From: Pseudomonas alkylphenolica
GTDB lineage: Bacteria > Pseudomonadota > Gammaproteobacteria > Pseudomonadales > Pseudomonadaceae
Direction of reading: 5' to 3'
Assembly (NCBI RefSeq): GCF_016009175.1
Contig: NZ_JADUCM010000025.1
Location: 17,769 to 81,768 of the forward strand
Length of the DNA: 64,000 bases
Shown here: in pieces, positions 19,304 through 28,862 of the stretch
How the letters are laid out: every line of letters begins with the position of its first letter
How positions within the stretch are numbered: position 1 is the stretch's first letter
Made by a program: the position numbers and the translations under genes
Notes under the pieces: generated by a model
Told to the model about the DNA's origin: nothing
Seen by the model: only the letters and a program-made list of their open reading frames with translations
The model's database searches: none

Positions 19304-21409
19304 TTAGACGCCGGATGCCTTGGCTGCAGCAACATCTTTGATCGACAGCTTGATACGGCCGCGGTTGTCCACGTCCAGAACCAGTACTTCGACTTCCTGA
19401 CCTTCTTTGAGGATGTCGGTGACTTTCTCGACGCGAGCATCGCTCAGCATGGAGATGTGCACCAGACCGTCCTTGCCAGGCAGGATGTTGACGAAGGCAC
19501 CGAAGTCAACAATGCGTTCGACCTTACCGACGTAGATCTTGCCGATCTCGGCTTCTGCAGTGATGCTCAGAACGCGCTGACGAGCAGCTTCAGCGGCGTC
19601 TTTGGTTTCACCGAAGATCTTGATCGAGCCGTCGTCTTCGATGTCGATCGAAGCTTTGGTTTCTTCGCAGATGGCACGAATGGTCGCGCCGCCTTTACCG
19701 ATGACATCACGGATCTTGTCGGTGTCGATCTTCATGGCGATCATGGTCGGAGCATTTTCCGACAGCTCGCTACGGGACTGACCGATGATCTGGTTCATCT
19801 GACCGAGGATGTTCAGGCGCGCTTCCAGGGCTTGGCCCAGAGCGATTTCCATGATTTCTTCGGTGATGCCGTTGATCTTGATGTCCATCTGCAGCGCGGT
19901 AACACCCTTGGCGGTACCGGCTACTTTGAAGTCCATGTCGCCCAGGTGGTCTTCGTCACCGAGGATGTCGGTCAGGATGGCGAATTTCTCGCCTTCTTTA
20001 ACCAGACCCATGGCGATACCGGCAACCGGTGCCTTCATCGGTACACCGGCGTCCATCAGAGCCAGGGAAGCACCGCAAACCGATGCCATCGAGCTGGAAC
20101 CGTTGGATTCGGTGATTTCCGATACGACGCGGATGGTGTACGGGAACACGTCAGCGGCTGGCAGCATGGCCTGGACCGAACGACGGGCCAGACGGCCGTG
20201 ACCAATTTCACGACGACCAGCGCCGCCCATGCGACCACACTCGCCCACCGAGAACGGAGGGAAGTTGTAGTGCAGCATGAAGGGGTCTTTTTTCTCGCCT
20301 TCGAGGGTGTCCAGCAGTTGCGCGTCACGGGCAGTACCCAGGGTCGCAACGACCAGGGCCTGGGTTTCGCCACGGGTGAACAGGGCCGAACCGTGAGTTT
20401 TCGGCAGAACACCCACTTCGATGTTCAGCGGACGTACGGTCTTGGTGTCGCGGCCGTCGATACGTGGCTTGCCGTTAACGATGTTTTCGCGAACGGTGCG
20501 GTATTCGATTTCGCCGAAGATCTCTTTGACTTCAGCAGCCGACGGCTGGCCTTCTTCACCGGAGAACTTGGCGATCGCCTGATCGCGCAGTTCGCCCAGG
20601 CGAGCGTAACGGTCGGCCTTGACGGTGATGGTGTAAGCCTGGGAAACAGCTTCGCCCAGTTCAGCGCGGATGGCGCTCAGCAGGGAAGTGTTTTCGGCCT
20701 TGGCAGTCCAGTCCCAAGTAGGCTTGGCAGCTTCGGCAGCCAGCTCTTTGACAGCCTGGATAACAGCCTGGAACTCGTCGTGGGCGAACAGTACAGCGCC
20801 CAGCATCTGGTCTTCGGTCAGCTCTTTGGCTTCCGATTCAACCATCAGCACGGCGTCGGAAGTACCGGCAACGACCATGTCCAGGCTCGAGGCAGCCAGT
20901 TGCTCGTAAGTCGGGTTCAGCAGGTAGCCGGTGCTTTCGTGGAAAGCAACGCGCGCGGCACCGATCGGGCCTTCGAACGGAATGCCGGAGATTGCCAGGG
21001 CGGCCGAGGTACCGATCATCGCAGCGATGTCCGGATCGGTCTTCTTGCTGGTGGAAACGACGGTGCAGACAACCTGCACTTCGTTCATGAAGCCTTCTGG
21101 GAACAGCGGACGGATCGGACGGTCGATCAGACGCGAGGTCAGGGTTTCTTTCTCGGAAGGACGGCCTTCACGCTTGAAGAAACCACCAGGGATCTTGCCG
21201 GCGGCGTAGGTCTTTTCCTGATAGTGAACGGACAGGGGGAAGAAGCCTTTGCCTGGATCGGCCTGTTTGGCACCGACCACGGTCACCAGTACGGTGACAT
21301 CGTTGTCGACGGTGACCAATACGGCGCCGGACGCTTGACGAGCAATACGGCCCGTCTCGAGGGTAACGGTCGATTGACCGAACTGGAATTTCTTGATTAC
21401 CGGGTTCAC
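19304..21409 (-). CDS. pnp: Polyribonucleotide nucleotidyltransferase (PNPase)
   Basis: 3'-to-5' phosphorolytic exoribonuclease and degradosome component. It has 701 residues: two RNase PH-like domains (about 1-140 and 310-540) around an all-helical linker, then KH (about 555-615, GKGGATIRAICEET) and S1 (about 620-690, GKVERIVDFGAFVNILPGKDGLVH). It starts with GTG at 21409, preceded by GGTAGGA. It follows rpsO with a 250-base gap holding a long hairpin, as expected for a pnp autocontrolled through RNase III processing. Confidence 0.97.
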   Translation of the reverse strand: MNPVIKKFQFGQSTVTLETGRIARQASGAVLVTVDNDVTVLVTVVGAKQADPGKGFFPLSVHYQEKTYAAGKIPGGFFKREGRPSEKETLTSRLIDRPIRPLFPEGFMNEVQVVCTVVSTSKKTDPDIAAMIGTSAALAISGIPFEGPIGAARVAFHESTGYLLNPTYEQLAASSLDMVVAGTSDAVLMVESEAKELTEDQMLGAVLFAHDEFQAVIQAVKELAAEAAKPTWDWTAKAENTSLLSAIRAELGEAVSQAYTITVKADRYARLGELRDQAIAKFSGEEGQPSAAEVKEIFGEIEYRTVRENIVNGKPRIDGRDTKTVRPLNIEVGVLPKTHGSALFTRGETQALVVATLGTARDAQLLDTLEGEKKDPFMLHYNFPPFSVGECGRMGGAGRREIGHGRLARRSVQAMLPAADVFPYTIRVVSEITESNGSSSMASVCGASLALMDAGVPMKAPVAGIAMGLVKEGEKFAILTDILGDEDHLGDMDFKVAGTAKGVTALQMDIKINGITEEIMEIALGQALEARLNILGQMNQIIGQSRSELSENAPTMIAMKIDTDKIRDVIGKGGATIRAICEETKASIDIEDDGSIKIFGETKDAAEAARQRVLSITAEAEIGKIYVGKVERIVDFGAFVNILPGKDGLVHISMLSDARVEKVTDILKEGQEVEVLVLDVDNRGRIKLSIKDVAAAKASGV

Positions 21410-21506
21410 GGTTTCCTACCTTCTTCAGTGGCTCTGGGGGAACTGGTTCTTGCGAATTCTTGGGCAGCGCAGGGAATCGGCCCTGTGGGCAGTCCAGATA
21501 AAACTA

Positions 21507-21568
21507 GAGGTTGGGAGCCTGCCCTGCCCTGGCGGTAAACCGCTCAGGCGAGACAGACAGCCAACCTC
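21507..21568 (-). promoter_or_regulatory. Long hairpin in the rpsO-pnp intergenic region
   Basis: GAGGTTGG (21507-21514) pairs with CCAACCTC (21561-21568), and inner stems GCGGT/ACCGC (21532-21543) and CCTG/CAGG extend it. On the leftward transcript it is followed by TAGTTTTAT. It could be an RNase III site in the pnp leader, a partial terminator after rpsO, or both; in E. coli pnp is autoregulated through such a hairpin. Confidence 0.55.
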
Positions 21569-21659
21569 ATAGATACGCGCGGCGTGCTCATCGCTGCCGA
21601 TGCCAGGCACCGGAAGCAATGAATGCAGCACGCCGTGCACACCACTGGCCAGGCCGCTA

Positions 21660-21929
21660 TTAGCGACGCAGACCCAGGCGACCGATCAGGGCGCTGTAAC
21701 GAGTGGTGTCTTTGCCCTTCAGGTAGTCCAGCAGCTTACGACGCTGGTTAACCATGCGGATCAGACCACGACGGGAGTGGTGGTCTTTGCCGTTGGCCTT
21801 GAAGTGGCCTTGCAGCTTGTTGATGTTGGCGGTCAGCAGTGCAACTTGCACTTCTGGGCTACCGGTGTCACCGGCGGCTTGCTGGTATTCGCCAACGATC
21901 TTTGCTTTTTCTTCAACGCTGAGTGCCAT
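21660..21929 (-). CDS. rpsO: 30S ribosomal protein S15
   Basis: Binds 16S rRNA early in small-subunit assembly. It has 89 residues, the usual length, with the S15 signature (GDTGSPEVQVALLTANI, HHSRRGLIRMVNQRRKLLDYL). The ATG at 21929 (MALSVEEKAK) has GGAG upstream; a longer in-frame extension is not part of S15. A leader hairpin lies just upstream, and pnp follows. Confidence 0.97.
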   Translation of the reverse strand: MALSVEEKAKIVGEYQQAAGDTGSPEVQVALLTANINKLQGHFKANGKDHHSRRGLIRMVNQRRKLLDYLKGKDTTRYSALIGRLGLRR

Positions 21930-21948
21930 CTGGCTTCTCCAAATCAAG

Positions 21949-21970
21949 GGAAACCGAACAAACGGTTTCC
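21949..21970 (-). promoter_or_regulatory. Leader hairpin before rpsO
   Basis: GGAAACCG (21949-21956) and CGGTTTCC (21963-21970) are perfect 8-bp arms around a 6-base loop, 20 bases before the rpsO start. S15 represses its own translation through leader structure in other bacteria; such a role here is inferred. Confidence 0.45.
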
Positions 21971-22082
21971 AATAGGCCAGGGACAAATCCCTGTATTCAT
22001 AAAGTGAGGCATGACCATGCCTATTAACAGCCATCCTCTTTACCGCCAGTGCCAGGCCGAAGCCTGAAACTGAAGGTTTCGA

Positions 22083-23000
22083 TCACTCCGACCGAATCAA
22101 GCGACGTGGCGCAATACGCCCGTCTTCACTCACTTCACCGATACCAATGAAGCGACCGTTGTGATCTTGTACCCGGACCATACCGAATTTCGGCGCCTCG
22201 GGGGCTCTCACCGGTTGGCCATGCAACCAGTAGAACGCGCTGTGCTCGGAGAACTGCAGCAGTGGCCAGTCTTGCAGACCGCTGTCCGACGGCATCAGGA
22301 AGCGATCGACTGCTTCGTTGCCACCTTCGGCGTGGACCGCTTCGAGCTCTTCGAGGGTCACGGTCTGGGCCAGTTCGAACGGGCCGGCATGCGTACGACG
22401 CAATTCGGCAACATAAGCCCCACAGCCCAACACTTCGCCGATATCCTCGACCAGGGTGCGGATGTAGGTGCCTTTGCTGCAACCAACCGACAATCGAACC
22501 CGAGTGCCGTCGCACTCAAGCAGCTCCAAGCGGTTAATAGTAACAGAACGCGCTTCACGCTCCACTACTTCCCCTGCACGGGCAAGCTTGTACAACGGCT
22601 GGCCGTCACGCTTGAGCGCCGAGTACATCGGAGGTATCTGACTGATTTCACCACGAAATTGTGGCAGTACTGCTTCAACATCGGCGCGACCAACGGTCAC
22701 GTCCCGAGTTTTGAGCACCTCGCCTTCAGCATCACCCGTAGTGGTGGTCTGCCCCAACTGCATCACCGTCTCGTAACCCTTGTCGGAGTCGAGCAGGTAC
22801 TGGGAAAACTTGGTGGCCTCACCGAAGCACAACGGCAACACGCCACTGGCCAGCGGGTCGAGACTGCCGGTGTGGCCGGCCTTCTCGGCATTGAGCAGCC
22901 AGCGGACCTTCTGCAGGGCAGCGTTGGAGGTGAACCCCAACGGCTTGTCGAGCAGGATGATACCGCTGACGTTACGGCGAATACGTTTGACCTGGGCCAC
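22083..23000 (-). CDS. truB: tRNA pseudouridine(55) synthase
   Basis: Makes pseudouridine-55 in the T loop of tRNAs. It has 305 residues. The catalytic Asp is in HTGSLDPLASGVLPLCFGEA, and the YSALKRDGQPLYKLAR and CSKGTYIRTLVEDIG blocks follow; a PUA-like tail closes the protein. It starts with GTG at 23000, 3 bases after the rbfA stop, so the two are coupled. Confidence 0.96.
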   Translation of the reverse strand: MAQVKRIRRNVSGIILLDKPLGFTSNAALQKVRWLLNAEKAGHTGSLDPLASGVLPLCFGEATKFSQYLLDSDKGYETVMQLGQTTTTGDAEGEVLKTRDVTVGRADVEAVLPQFRGEISQIPPMYSALKRDGQPLYKLARAGEVVEREARSVTINRLELLECDGTRVRLSVGCSKGTYIRTLVEDIGEVLGCGAYVAELRRTHAGPFELAQTVTLEELEAVHAEGGNEAVDRFLMPSDSGLQDWPLLQFSEHSAFYWLHGQPVRAPEAPKFGMVRVQDHNGRFIGIGEVSEDGRIAPRRLIRSE

Positions 23001-23003
23001 CGC

Positions 23004-23402
23004 TTACTCCTTGGTGTCCGGGGTATCGGCGGCCTGGTGCTGACTGTCTTCGGCAACAGCACGCTCGATCAGCGCCGACAGATGGGCACCGCGCGTCACG
23101 CTTTCGTCGTAATGGAAATGCAATTGCGGCACGCTGCGCAGTTTCATTTCCTTGCCCAGCTGCATACGCAGGAAGCCTGCAGCAGCATTGAGCACTTTGA
23201 GGCTTTGCTTGATGTCTTCAGCGCTGTCCTGGCCCATCACGGTGATGTACACCTTGGCGTGGCCAACATCGCGGCTGACGTCGACGGCGGTGATGGTCAC
23301 AAGACCCACACGTGGATCTTTGACTTCGCGACGAATCAGTTGAGCCAGCTCGCGCTGCATCTGATCGCCAATGCGTTGGGTACGGCTATATTCTTTTGCC
23401 AT
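23004..23402 (-). CDS. rbfA: 30S ribosome-binding factor RbfA
   Basis: KH-type factor that matures the 5' end of 16S rRNA and acts in cold adaptation. It has 132 residues with QRIGDQMQRELAQLIRREVKDPR at the N-terminus and MRSVPQLHFHYDES-like signature (LRSVPQLHFHYDES) in the second half. It lies between infB and truB in the standard order. Confidence 0.96.
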   Translation of the reverse strand: MAKEYSRTQRIGDQMQRELAQLIRREVKDPRVGLVTITAVDVSRDVGHAKVYITVMGQDSAEDIKQSLKVLNAAAGFLRMQLGKEMKLRSVPQLHFHYDESVTRGAHLSALIERAVAEDSQHQAADTPDTKE

Positions 23403-23523
23403 TTTTGCTACCTGTAACTAAAGCGGCAAACGCCCGACCAGGCTTGAGCCTGACCGGGCGTTGCGTTCAGAGCCGCTGACGACCGCCTTGCGACGGGCGT
23501 TTCGCGCCTCCCATGCTCGATAC

Positions 23524-26037
23524 TTAGAGCGTACGAGCCACTTGGACTTTCTCGAAGACTTCGATCTTGTCGCCGACTTTGACGTCGTTGTAGCTCTTCA
23601 CGCCGATACCGCATTCCATGCCGGCACGGACTTCCGAAGCATCGTCTTTGAAGCGACGCAGCGATTCCAGTTCGCCTTCGAAGATCACCACGTCCTCGCG
23701 CAGTACGCGGATCGGACGGTTGCGGTAAACCACACCCTCGGTGACCATACAGCCGGCGATAGCGCCGAACTTTGGCGAACGGAACACGTCACGCACTTCG
23801 GCGATACCCAGGATGTTCTCGCGAACATCGCTGCCGAGCATACCGGTCAGGGCTTTCTTGACGTCTTCAATGATGTCGTAGATTACGTTGTAGTAACGCA
23901 TATCCAGACCTTCCTGCTCGACGATCTTGCGCGCGCCGGCATCGGCACGCACGTTGAAGCCGAACAGTACTGCATTGGAAGCCAGGGCCAGGTTGGCGTC
24001 GCTTTCGGTGATACCACCGACACCGCCACCAATCACGCGTACCTGTACTTCGTCGTTGCCCAGACCGCTCAGGGAGCCCTGCAGGGCCTCGAGAGAACCA
24101 CGTACATCGGACTTGAGCACGATGTTGAGGGTCTTCTTCTCTTCCTGGCCCATGTTCTCGAAGATGTTCTCGAGCTTGCCAGCGTGGGCACGAGCGAGTT
24201 TGACTTCGCGGAACTTGCCTTGACGGAACAGGGCAACTTCGCGGGCTTTCTTCTCGTCCGCAACTACCGACAGCTCGTCACCGGCATCCGGCGTACCGTC
24301 CAGACCGAGAATCTCGACCGGGATCGCAGGACCGGCTTCTTTAACCGGCTTGCCGTTTTCGTCGAGCATGGCCCGTACACGGCCGTAGTTCGAACCGCAC
24401 AGAACCATGTCGCCCTGACGCAGGGTACCGTCCTGAACCAGCACGGTAGCCACCGGGCCACGGCCCTTGTCCAGACGCGACTCAACGACAACACCACGAC
24501 CCGGGGCCGATGGAGTGGCCTTGAGCTCGAGGATCTCGGCTTGCAACAGAACGGCTTCAAGCAGTTCGTCGACACCGGTACCCATCTTGGCGGAGACCTT
24601 GACGAACGGCGTGTCACCACCCCATTCCTCGGACGTTACGCCTTCGACAGCCAGTTCGTTACGGATGCGATCGAGATCTGCACCTGGCTTGTCGATTTTG
24701 TTCACGGCTACAACCAGTGGAACGCCGGCAGCCTTGGCATGCTGGACCGCTTCCTTGGTTTGCGGCATTACGCCGTCGTCCGCCGCAACCACGAGGATCA
24801 CGATGTCGGTAGCCTTGGCACCACGGGCACGCATGGCGGTAAACGCGGCGTGACCCGGGGTATCGAGGAAGGTGACCATACCGCGGTCGGTTTCCACGTG
24901 GTAAGCACCAATGTGCTGGGTGATGCCACCGGCTTCGCCAGCAGCTACCTTGGCACGACGGATGTAGTCGAGCAGCGAGGTTTTACCGTGGTCAACGTGG
25001 CCCATTACGGTCACGACCGGCGCACGGGTCTCGGTCTCGCCTTCGAATTTCAGCGATTCGGCCAGGGAATCTTCCAGGGCGGTATCACTGATCAGCGTGA
25101 CCTTGTGGCCCAGCTCTTCGGCGACCAGTTGAGCGGTCTCCTGATCGAGCACCTGGTTGATGGTCACCGGAGTGCCCAGCTTGAACATGAACTTGACGAC
25201 TTCAGCGCCTTTCACCGACATCTGGTTGGCCAGATCGGAAACGGTGATGGTCTCGCCGATTTGCACGTCGCGGATAACCGGGCCGGTAGGGCTCTGGAAA
25301 CCGTGGGCATTGCGCTTCTTCGGCTTGCCCTTGCCACGGCCACCACGACGGAAGCCATCGCTTTCTTCGTCGGTGGTACGCGGAGCGGCACGCGGGGTTG
25401 GCGCCTTTTCCTTTTCCTTGACCTTGACCGAAACGCGCGGCGCTTCGTTGCGGCGCTCGCCACCGCGACGATCGTCGTCACGCGACTTGTCGTTGCGACG
25501 CACATCGTCTTTCTTGCGCTCTGCAACCGGTGCCGGCGCTGCATCAGCAGCCTCGATTACCGGAGCTGGCGCCGGAGCAGCCGGGGCTGCGGCGACAGGC
25601 GCAGCAGCCGGGGCAGCACCCGCTGGCTGGCGACGCGCTTCTTCTTCGGCACGCTGACGCGCTTCAGCTTCGGCTTTCTCGCGGGCTGCGTTCTCGACGG
25701 CCCGGCGCTCTTCCAGCTCGCGCTTCTGCTCGGCCTGGATCTCTTCCGGGCTGCGCTGAACGAATACTTTCTTCTTGCGTACTTCTACGCTGATGCTCTT
25801 GCTACCGGCAACACGCAGGGTGCTGGTGGTCTTGCGCTGCAAGGTAATCTTGCGCGGCTCTTCCACCTTCGCCTTGTGGCTGCTTTTCAGATGAGTCAGC
25901 AGAGCCTGCTTCTCACTGTCGGTCACTACCTGACCGGCGTCGGTGTGCGGCAGACCTGCCTCACGCATCTGCTGCAGCAGGCGCTCTACCGGTGCAGCGA
26001 CCTCTTGGGCCAATTCTTTCACCGTGACTTGCGTCAT
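23524..26037 (-). CDS. infB: Translation initiation factor IF-2
   Basis: GTPase that places fMet-tRNA on the 30S subunit. It has 837 residues. There is a small N-terminal IF2_N domain (VTVKELAQEVAAPVERLL), a long charged Glu/Arg and Ala/Pro linker (about 95-240), a second IF2_N, then the G domain with GHVDHGKTSLLD, DTPGHAAF and NKIDKP, followed by domains II-IV. The N-terminal linker differs most from relatives and may hold an internal start for a shorter isoform. Cluster order nusA-infB-rbfA is standard. Confidence 0.97.
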   Translation of the reverse strand: MTQVTVKELAQEVAAPVERLLQQMREAGLPHTDAGQVVTDSEKQALLTHLKSSHKAKVEEPRKITLQRKTTSTLRVAGSKSISVEVRKKKVFVQRSPEEIQAEQKRELEERRAVENAAREKAEAEARQRAEEEARRQPAGAAPAAAPVAAAPAAPAPAPVIEAADAAPAPVAERKKDDVRRNDKSRDDDRRGGERRNEAPRVSVKVKEKEKAPTPRAAPRTTDEESDGFRRGGRGKGKPKKRNAHGFQSPTGPVIRDVQIGETITVSDLANQMSVKGAEVVKFMFKLGTPVTINQVLDQETAQLVAEELGHKVTLISDTALEDSLAESLKFEGETETRAPVVTVMGHVDHGKTSLLDYIRRAKVAAGEAGGITQHIGAYHVETDRGMVTFLDTPGHAAFTAMRARGAKATDIVILVVAADDGVMPQTKEAVQHAKAAGVPLVVAVNKIDKPGADLDRIRNELAVEGVTSEEWGGDTPFVKVSAKMGTGVDELLEAVLLQAEILELKATPSAPGRGVVVESRLDKGRGPVATVLVQDGTLRQGDMVLCGSNYGRVRAMLDENGKPVKEAGPAIPVEILGLDGTPDAGDELSVVADEKKAREVALFRQGKFREVKLARAHAGKLENIFENMGQEEKKTLNIVLKSDVRGSLEALQGSLSGLGNDEVQVRVIGGGVGGITESDANLALASNAVLFGFNVRADAGARKIVEQEGLDMRYYNVIYDIIEDVKKALTGMLGSDVRENILGIAEVRDVFRSPKFGAIAGCMVTEGVVYRNRPIRVLREDVVIFEGELESLRRFKDDASEVRAGMECGIGVKSYNDVKVGDKIEVFEKVQVARTL

Positions 26038-26064
26038 GCACTTCTCTCCTCAGGCCGCGCCTAA

Positions 26065-27546
26065 TTACTCGAACCAGTGGGCTCGGGCGGCCATGATCAA
26101 CTTGCCGGCACGCTCTTCGTCGATGCCGTCGATGTCGAGCAGGTCATCAATCGACTGCTCGGCCAGGTCTTCGCGGGTAACTACGCCGCGCACCGCCAGT
26201 TCCATCGCCAAATCCTTGTCCATACCCTCAAGCGAGAGCAGGTCTTCGGCCGGATGGGCGTCTGCCAGCTTTTCCTCAGTAGCGATGGCCTTGGTCAACA
26301 AACGATCCTTGGCGCGAGCACGAAGCTCATTGACGATGTCTTCGTCAAAGCCGTCGATGTTGAGCATTTCTTCCAACGGTACGTAGGCAATCTCTTCCAG
26401 GCTGGTGAAGCCTTCATCGACCAGCACCTGTGCCAGCTCTTCGTCGACTTCCAGCTCGTCGATGAAGTTGCGCAGGATGTCACCGGTTTCAGCTTGCTGC
26501 TTGGCCTGGATGTCCGATTCGGTCATCACGTTCAGGGTCCAGCCGGTCAACTGGCTGGCAAGACGCACGTTCTGGCCACCACGGCCGATCGCCTGGGCCA
26601 GGTTGTCTGCACCCACTGCGATGTCCATGGCATGGGCATCTTCATCGACGATGATCGCCGCGACTTCAGCCGGCGACATTGCGTTGATGACGAACTGTGC
26701 CGGATTGTCGTCCCACAGGACGATGTCCACACGTTCGCCGCCCAGTTCACCGGACACTGCCTGAACACGCGAGCCGCGCATGCCGATACAGGCACCTTGC
26801 GGGTCAATGCGCTTGTCCTTGGAGCGTACGGCGATTTTGGCACGCGAGCCCGGATCACGGGACGCGGCCATAACTTCGATCAGGCCCTCGGCGATTTCCG
26901 GCACTTCGATGCGGAACAACTCGATCAGCATCTGTGGCGCGGTACGCGACAGAATCAGTTGAGGACCACGGTTCTCGGTGCGGATTTCCTTGAGCAGGGC
27001 GCGCAGGCGCACACCGACACGGAAAGTCTCGCGCGAGATGATGTCTTCACGGGCCAGCAGCGCTTCGGCGTTGTTGCCCAGGTCAACGATGACATTGTCA
27101 CGAGTGACCTTCTTGACGGTGCCGGAGATGATCTCGCCCAGACGCTCGCGATAAGCATCTACCACTTGAGCGCGCTCGGCTTCACGAACCTTCTGGACGA
27201 TGACTTGCTTGGCGGTCTGGGCAGCAATGCGGCCGAACTCGATCGATTCGATTTTCTCTTCGATCACGTCGCCGACTTTGGCTTCAGGATGGGACTCCTG
27301 GATTTTGGCCGGCCATACTTCGATTGCCGGATCATCCAGATCCTTTTCCTCGACGACTGTCCAGCGACGGAAAGTCTCGTAGCTACCGGTGTGGCGGTTG
27401 ATTTCCACACGCAGGTCGACTTCGTCGTCAAAACGTTTTTTGGTTGCAGTGGCCAGAGCCACTTCCAGCGCTTCAAAAATTACGCTGGCCGGTACGCCTT
27501 TTTCGTTGGATACCGACTCAACAACCAGCAGTACTTCTTTGCTCAT
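26065..27546 (-). CDS. nusA: Transcription termination/antitermination factor NusA
   Basis: Binds RNA polymerase and modulates pausing, termination and antitermination. It has 493 residues: an N-terminal polymerase-binding domain, S1 (about 135-200), two KH domains (GMRGSRVQAVSGELGGERVDI and GRGGQNVRLASQLTGW) and two C-terminal acidic helix-hairpin-helix repeats (about 365-490). The ATG at 27546 (MSKEVLLVV) is chosen; an extension of seven residues is possible but atypical. Confidence 0.97.
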   Translation of the reverse strand: MSKEVLLVVESVSNEKGVPASVIFEALEVALATATKKRFDDEVDLRVEINRHTGSYETFRRWTVVEEKDLDDPAIEVWPAKIQESHPEAKVGDVIEEKIESIEFGRIAAQTAKQVIVQKVREAERAQVVDAYRERLGEIISGTVKKVTRDNVIVDLGNNAEALLAREDIISRETFRVGVRLRALLKEIRTENRGPQLILSRTAPQMLIELFRIEVPEIAEGLIEVMAASRDPGSRAKIAVRSKDKRIDPQGACIGMRGSRVQAVSGELGGERVDIVLWDDNPAQFVINAMSPAEVAAIIVDEDAHAMDIAVGADNLAQAIGRGGQNVRLASQLTGWTLNVMTESDIQAKQQAETGDILRNFIDELEVDEELAQVLVDEGFTSLEEIAYVPLEEMLNIDGFDEDIVNELRARAKDRLLTKAIATEEKLADAHPAEDLLSLEGMDKDLAMELAVRGVVTREDLAEQSIDDLLDIDGIDEERAGKLIMAARAHWFE

Positions 27547-27605
27547 CGTACGCCTCGCCTTTCGCAAGCCATTGGATCCGCGCGGTCCGCGGGACCCGGC
27601 ACGTC

Positions 27606-28064
27606 TCAGTCAAAACTGGGAATAATGTTGGCCTTGTCGATCGAATCGATCGGCAACAGGAACTCTTGATTGTCCACCTGAACAACCACATCCTGCTCCT
27701 CCACGCCACGGAGAAGGCCCTGAAAGTTACGACGACCTTCAAAGGGCGTACGCAGCTTGATCTTCACTTGTTCGCCGGCATGCGAAGCGTACTGTTCCAA
27801 AGTGAACAGCGGGCGTTCCATGCCAGGAGAGGACACTTCAAGGGTGTACTCGGAACTGATCGGATCTTCGACATCGAGAACACCGCTGATCTGACGACTG
27901 ACAATCGCGCAGTCATCAACCAGAATGCCTTCCTCTTTATCGATATAGATACGCAGGACCGAATGTTTGCCTTGAGAGATGAATTCGATCCCCCAGCATT
28001 GATAGCCAAGAGCCTCGACCACCGGGGCCAACAAGGCCTGCAACTGTTCTAGCTTGCTCGACAC
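27606..28064 (-). CDS. rimP: Ribosome maturation factor RimP
   Basis: Needed for 30S subunit assembly. It has 152 residues from a GTG at 28064, preceded by GAGGGGG 5 bases upstream. In-frame starts up to 17 residues earlier exist (ATG at 28082) but lie on or ahead of the ribosome binding site. Family blocks seen: LGYQCWGIEF, LRIYIDKEEGI, DPISSEYTLEVSSPGMERPL. First protein gene of the rimP-nusA-infB cluster, downstream of two tRNA genes. Confidence 0.93.
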   Translation of the reverse strand: MSSKLEQLQALLAPVVEALGYQCWGIEFISQGKHSVLRIYIDKEEGILVDDCAIVSRQISGVLDVEDPISSEYTLEVSSPGMERPLFTLEQYASHAGEQVKIKLRTPFEGRRNFQGLLRGVEEQDVVVQVDNQEFLLPIDSIDKANIIPSFD

Positions 28065-28157
28065 CTGAACCCCCTCGTGCATGCTATGCAAATAAAAAAT
28101 GGGCAAAGCGCCCATCCCTGATACGCCGTTGAATACCGGCGCTATGACTGTTCAGCC

Positions 28158-28183
28158 AAGAAAAAGCCCCTGCAAAAGGGGCT
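28158..28183 (-). terminator. Terminator after tRNA-fMet
   Basis: AGCCCC (28165-28170) pairs with GGGGCT (28178-28183); on the leftward strand a run of T follows. It may be partial, since rimP lies just downstream. Confidence 0.7.
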
Positions 28184-28193
28184 CCGCTGATAC

Positions 28194-28270
<77 letters not shown>

Positions 28271-28330
28271 ACAAAGCTGGGGCGAAAGTATACGACCGAA
28301 CCCTGTTAGGGTCAATCTAACCTCCACCTA

Positions 28331-28363
28331 CAAGAAAGCCCGCTGTAGCGGGCTTTCTTGTTT
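28331..28363. terminator. Terminator between tRNA-Leu and tRNA-fMet
   Basis: A perfect 14-bp stem CAAGAAAGCCCGCT/AGCGGGCTTTCTTG with a 2-base centre. It is T-rich in both directions. Confidence 0.75.
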
Positions 28364-28367
28364 CAAT

Positions 28368-28453
28368 TGGTACCGAGAAGGGGACTCGAACCCCTACACC
28401 CTATGGGCACAACCACCTCAAGGTTGCGTGTCTACCAATTCCACCACCTCGGC
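28368..28453 (-). tRNA. tRNA-Leu (GAG)
   Basis: An 86-nt class II tRNA with a long variable arm, anticodon GAG in the loop TTGAGGT, acceptor GCCGAGG/TCTCGGT and an encoded CCA. It sits just downstream of secG, the common arrangement. Confidence 0.96.
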
Positions 28454-28472
28454 AATACTACTTTGAAACCCG

Positions 28473-28859
28473 TTACTTCTGCTCTTGAGCGGGAGGAACA
28501 TCGCCAGTGTTAGTGGCTTCGCTCTTCTGCTCCTGGAGCACCGGTACATCATCTGTTGCCGGCTTTTGCTGCTTCACTTCGAGTACCGCTGGATCTGGCA
28601 ACCCTACCTGAGTCAGCTGATGAGCTTTCTCTTTAGCAAAGTATCCTAACCCAAGAGCAGTTAAGAAGAAAGAGGCAGCTAGTATAGCAGTAAACTTACT
28701 CAGAAAGGTAGCAGAACCTTGGCTTCCGAACACAGTATTTGAAGCACCTGCGCCGAAAGATGCACCCGCTTCCGCACCTTTACCCTGTTGCAGCAACACC
28801 AGCACTACCAAACCCAGTGCGCCCAACAGATGAAACACAACGATCACTGTTTCCAGCAT
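28473..28859 (-). CDS. secG: Preprotein translocase subunit SecG
   Basis: Small inner-membrane component of the SecYEG channel. It has 128 residues with two membrane segments (about 2-22 and 53-75) and the conserved loop VLLQQGKGAEAGASFGAGASNTVFGSQGS. The C-terminal ~45 residues are Gln/Glu/Pro-rich and not conserved. It follows tpiA by 3 bases. Confidence 0.95.
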   Translation of the reverse strand: MLETVIVVFHLLGALGLVVLVLLQQGKGAEAGASFGAGASNTVFGSQGSATFLSKFTAILAASFFLTALGLGYFAKEKAHQLTQVGLPDPAVLEVKQQKPATDDVPVLQEQKSEATNTGDVPPAQEQK

Positions 28860-28862
28860 TTT

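Noticed and set aside
19181..26064. Long rightward open frames across pnp (785 codons) and infB (867 codons)
   Set aside because: Antisense shadows of conserved genes; no ribosome binding sites, no recognisable motifs.
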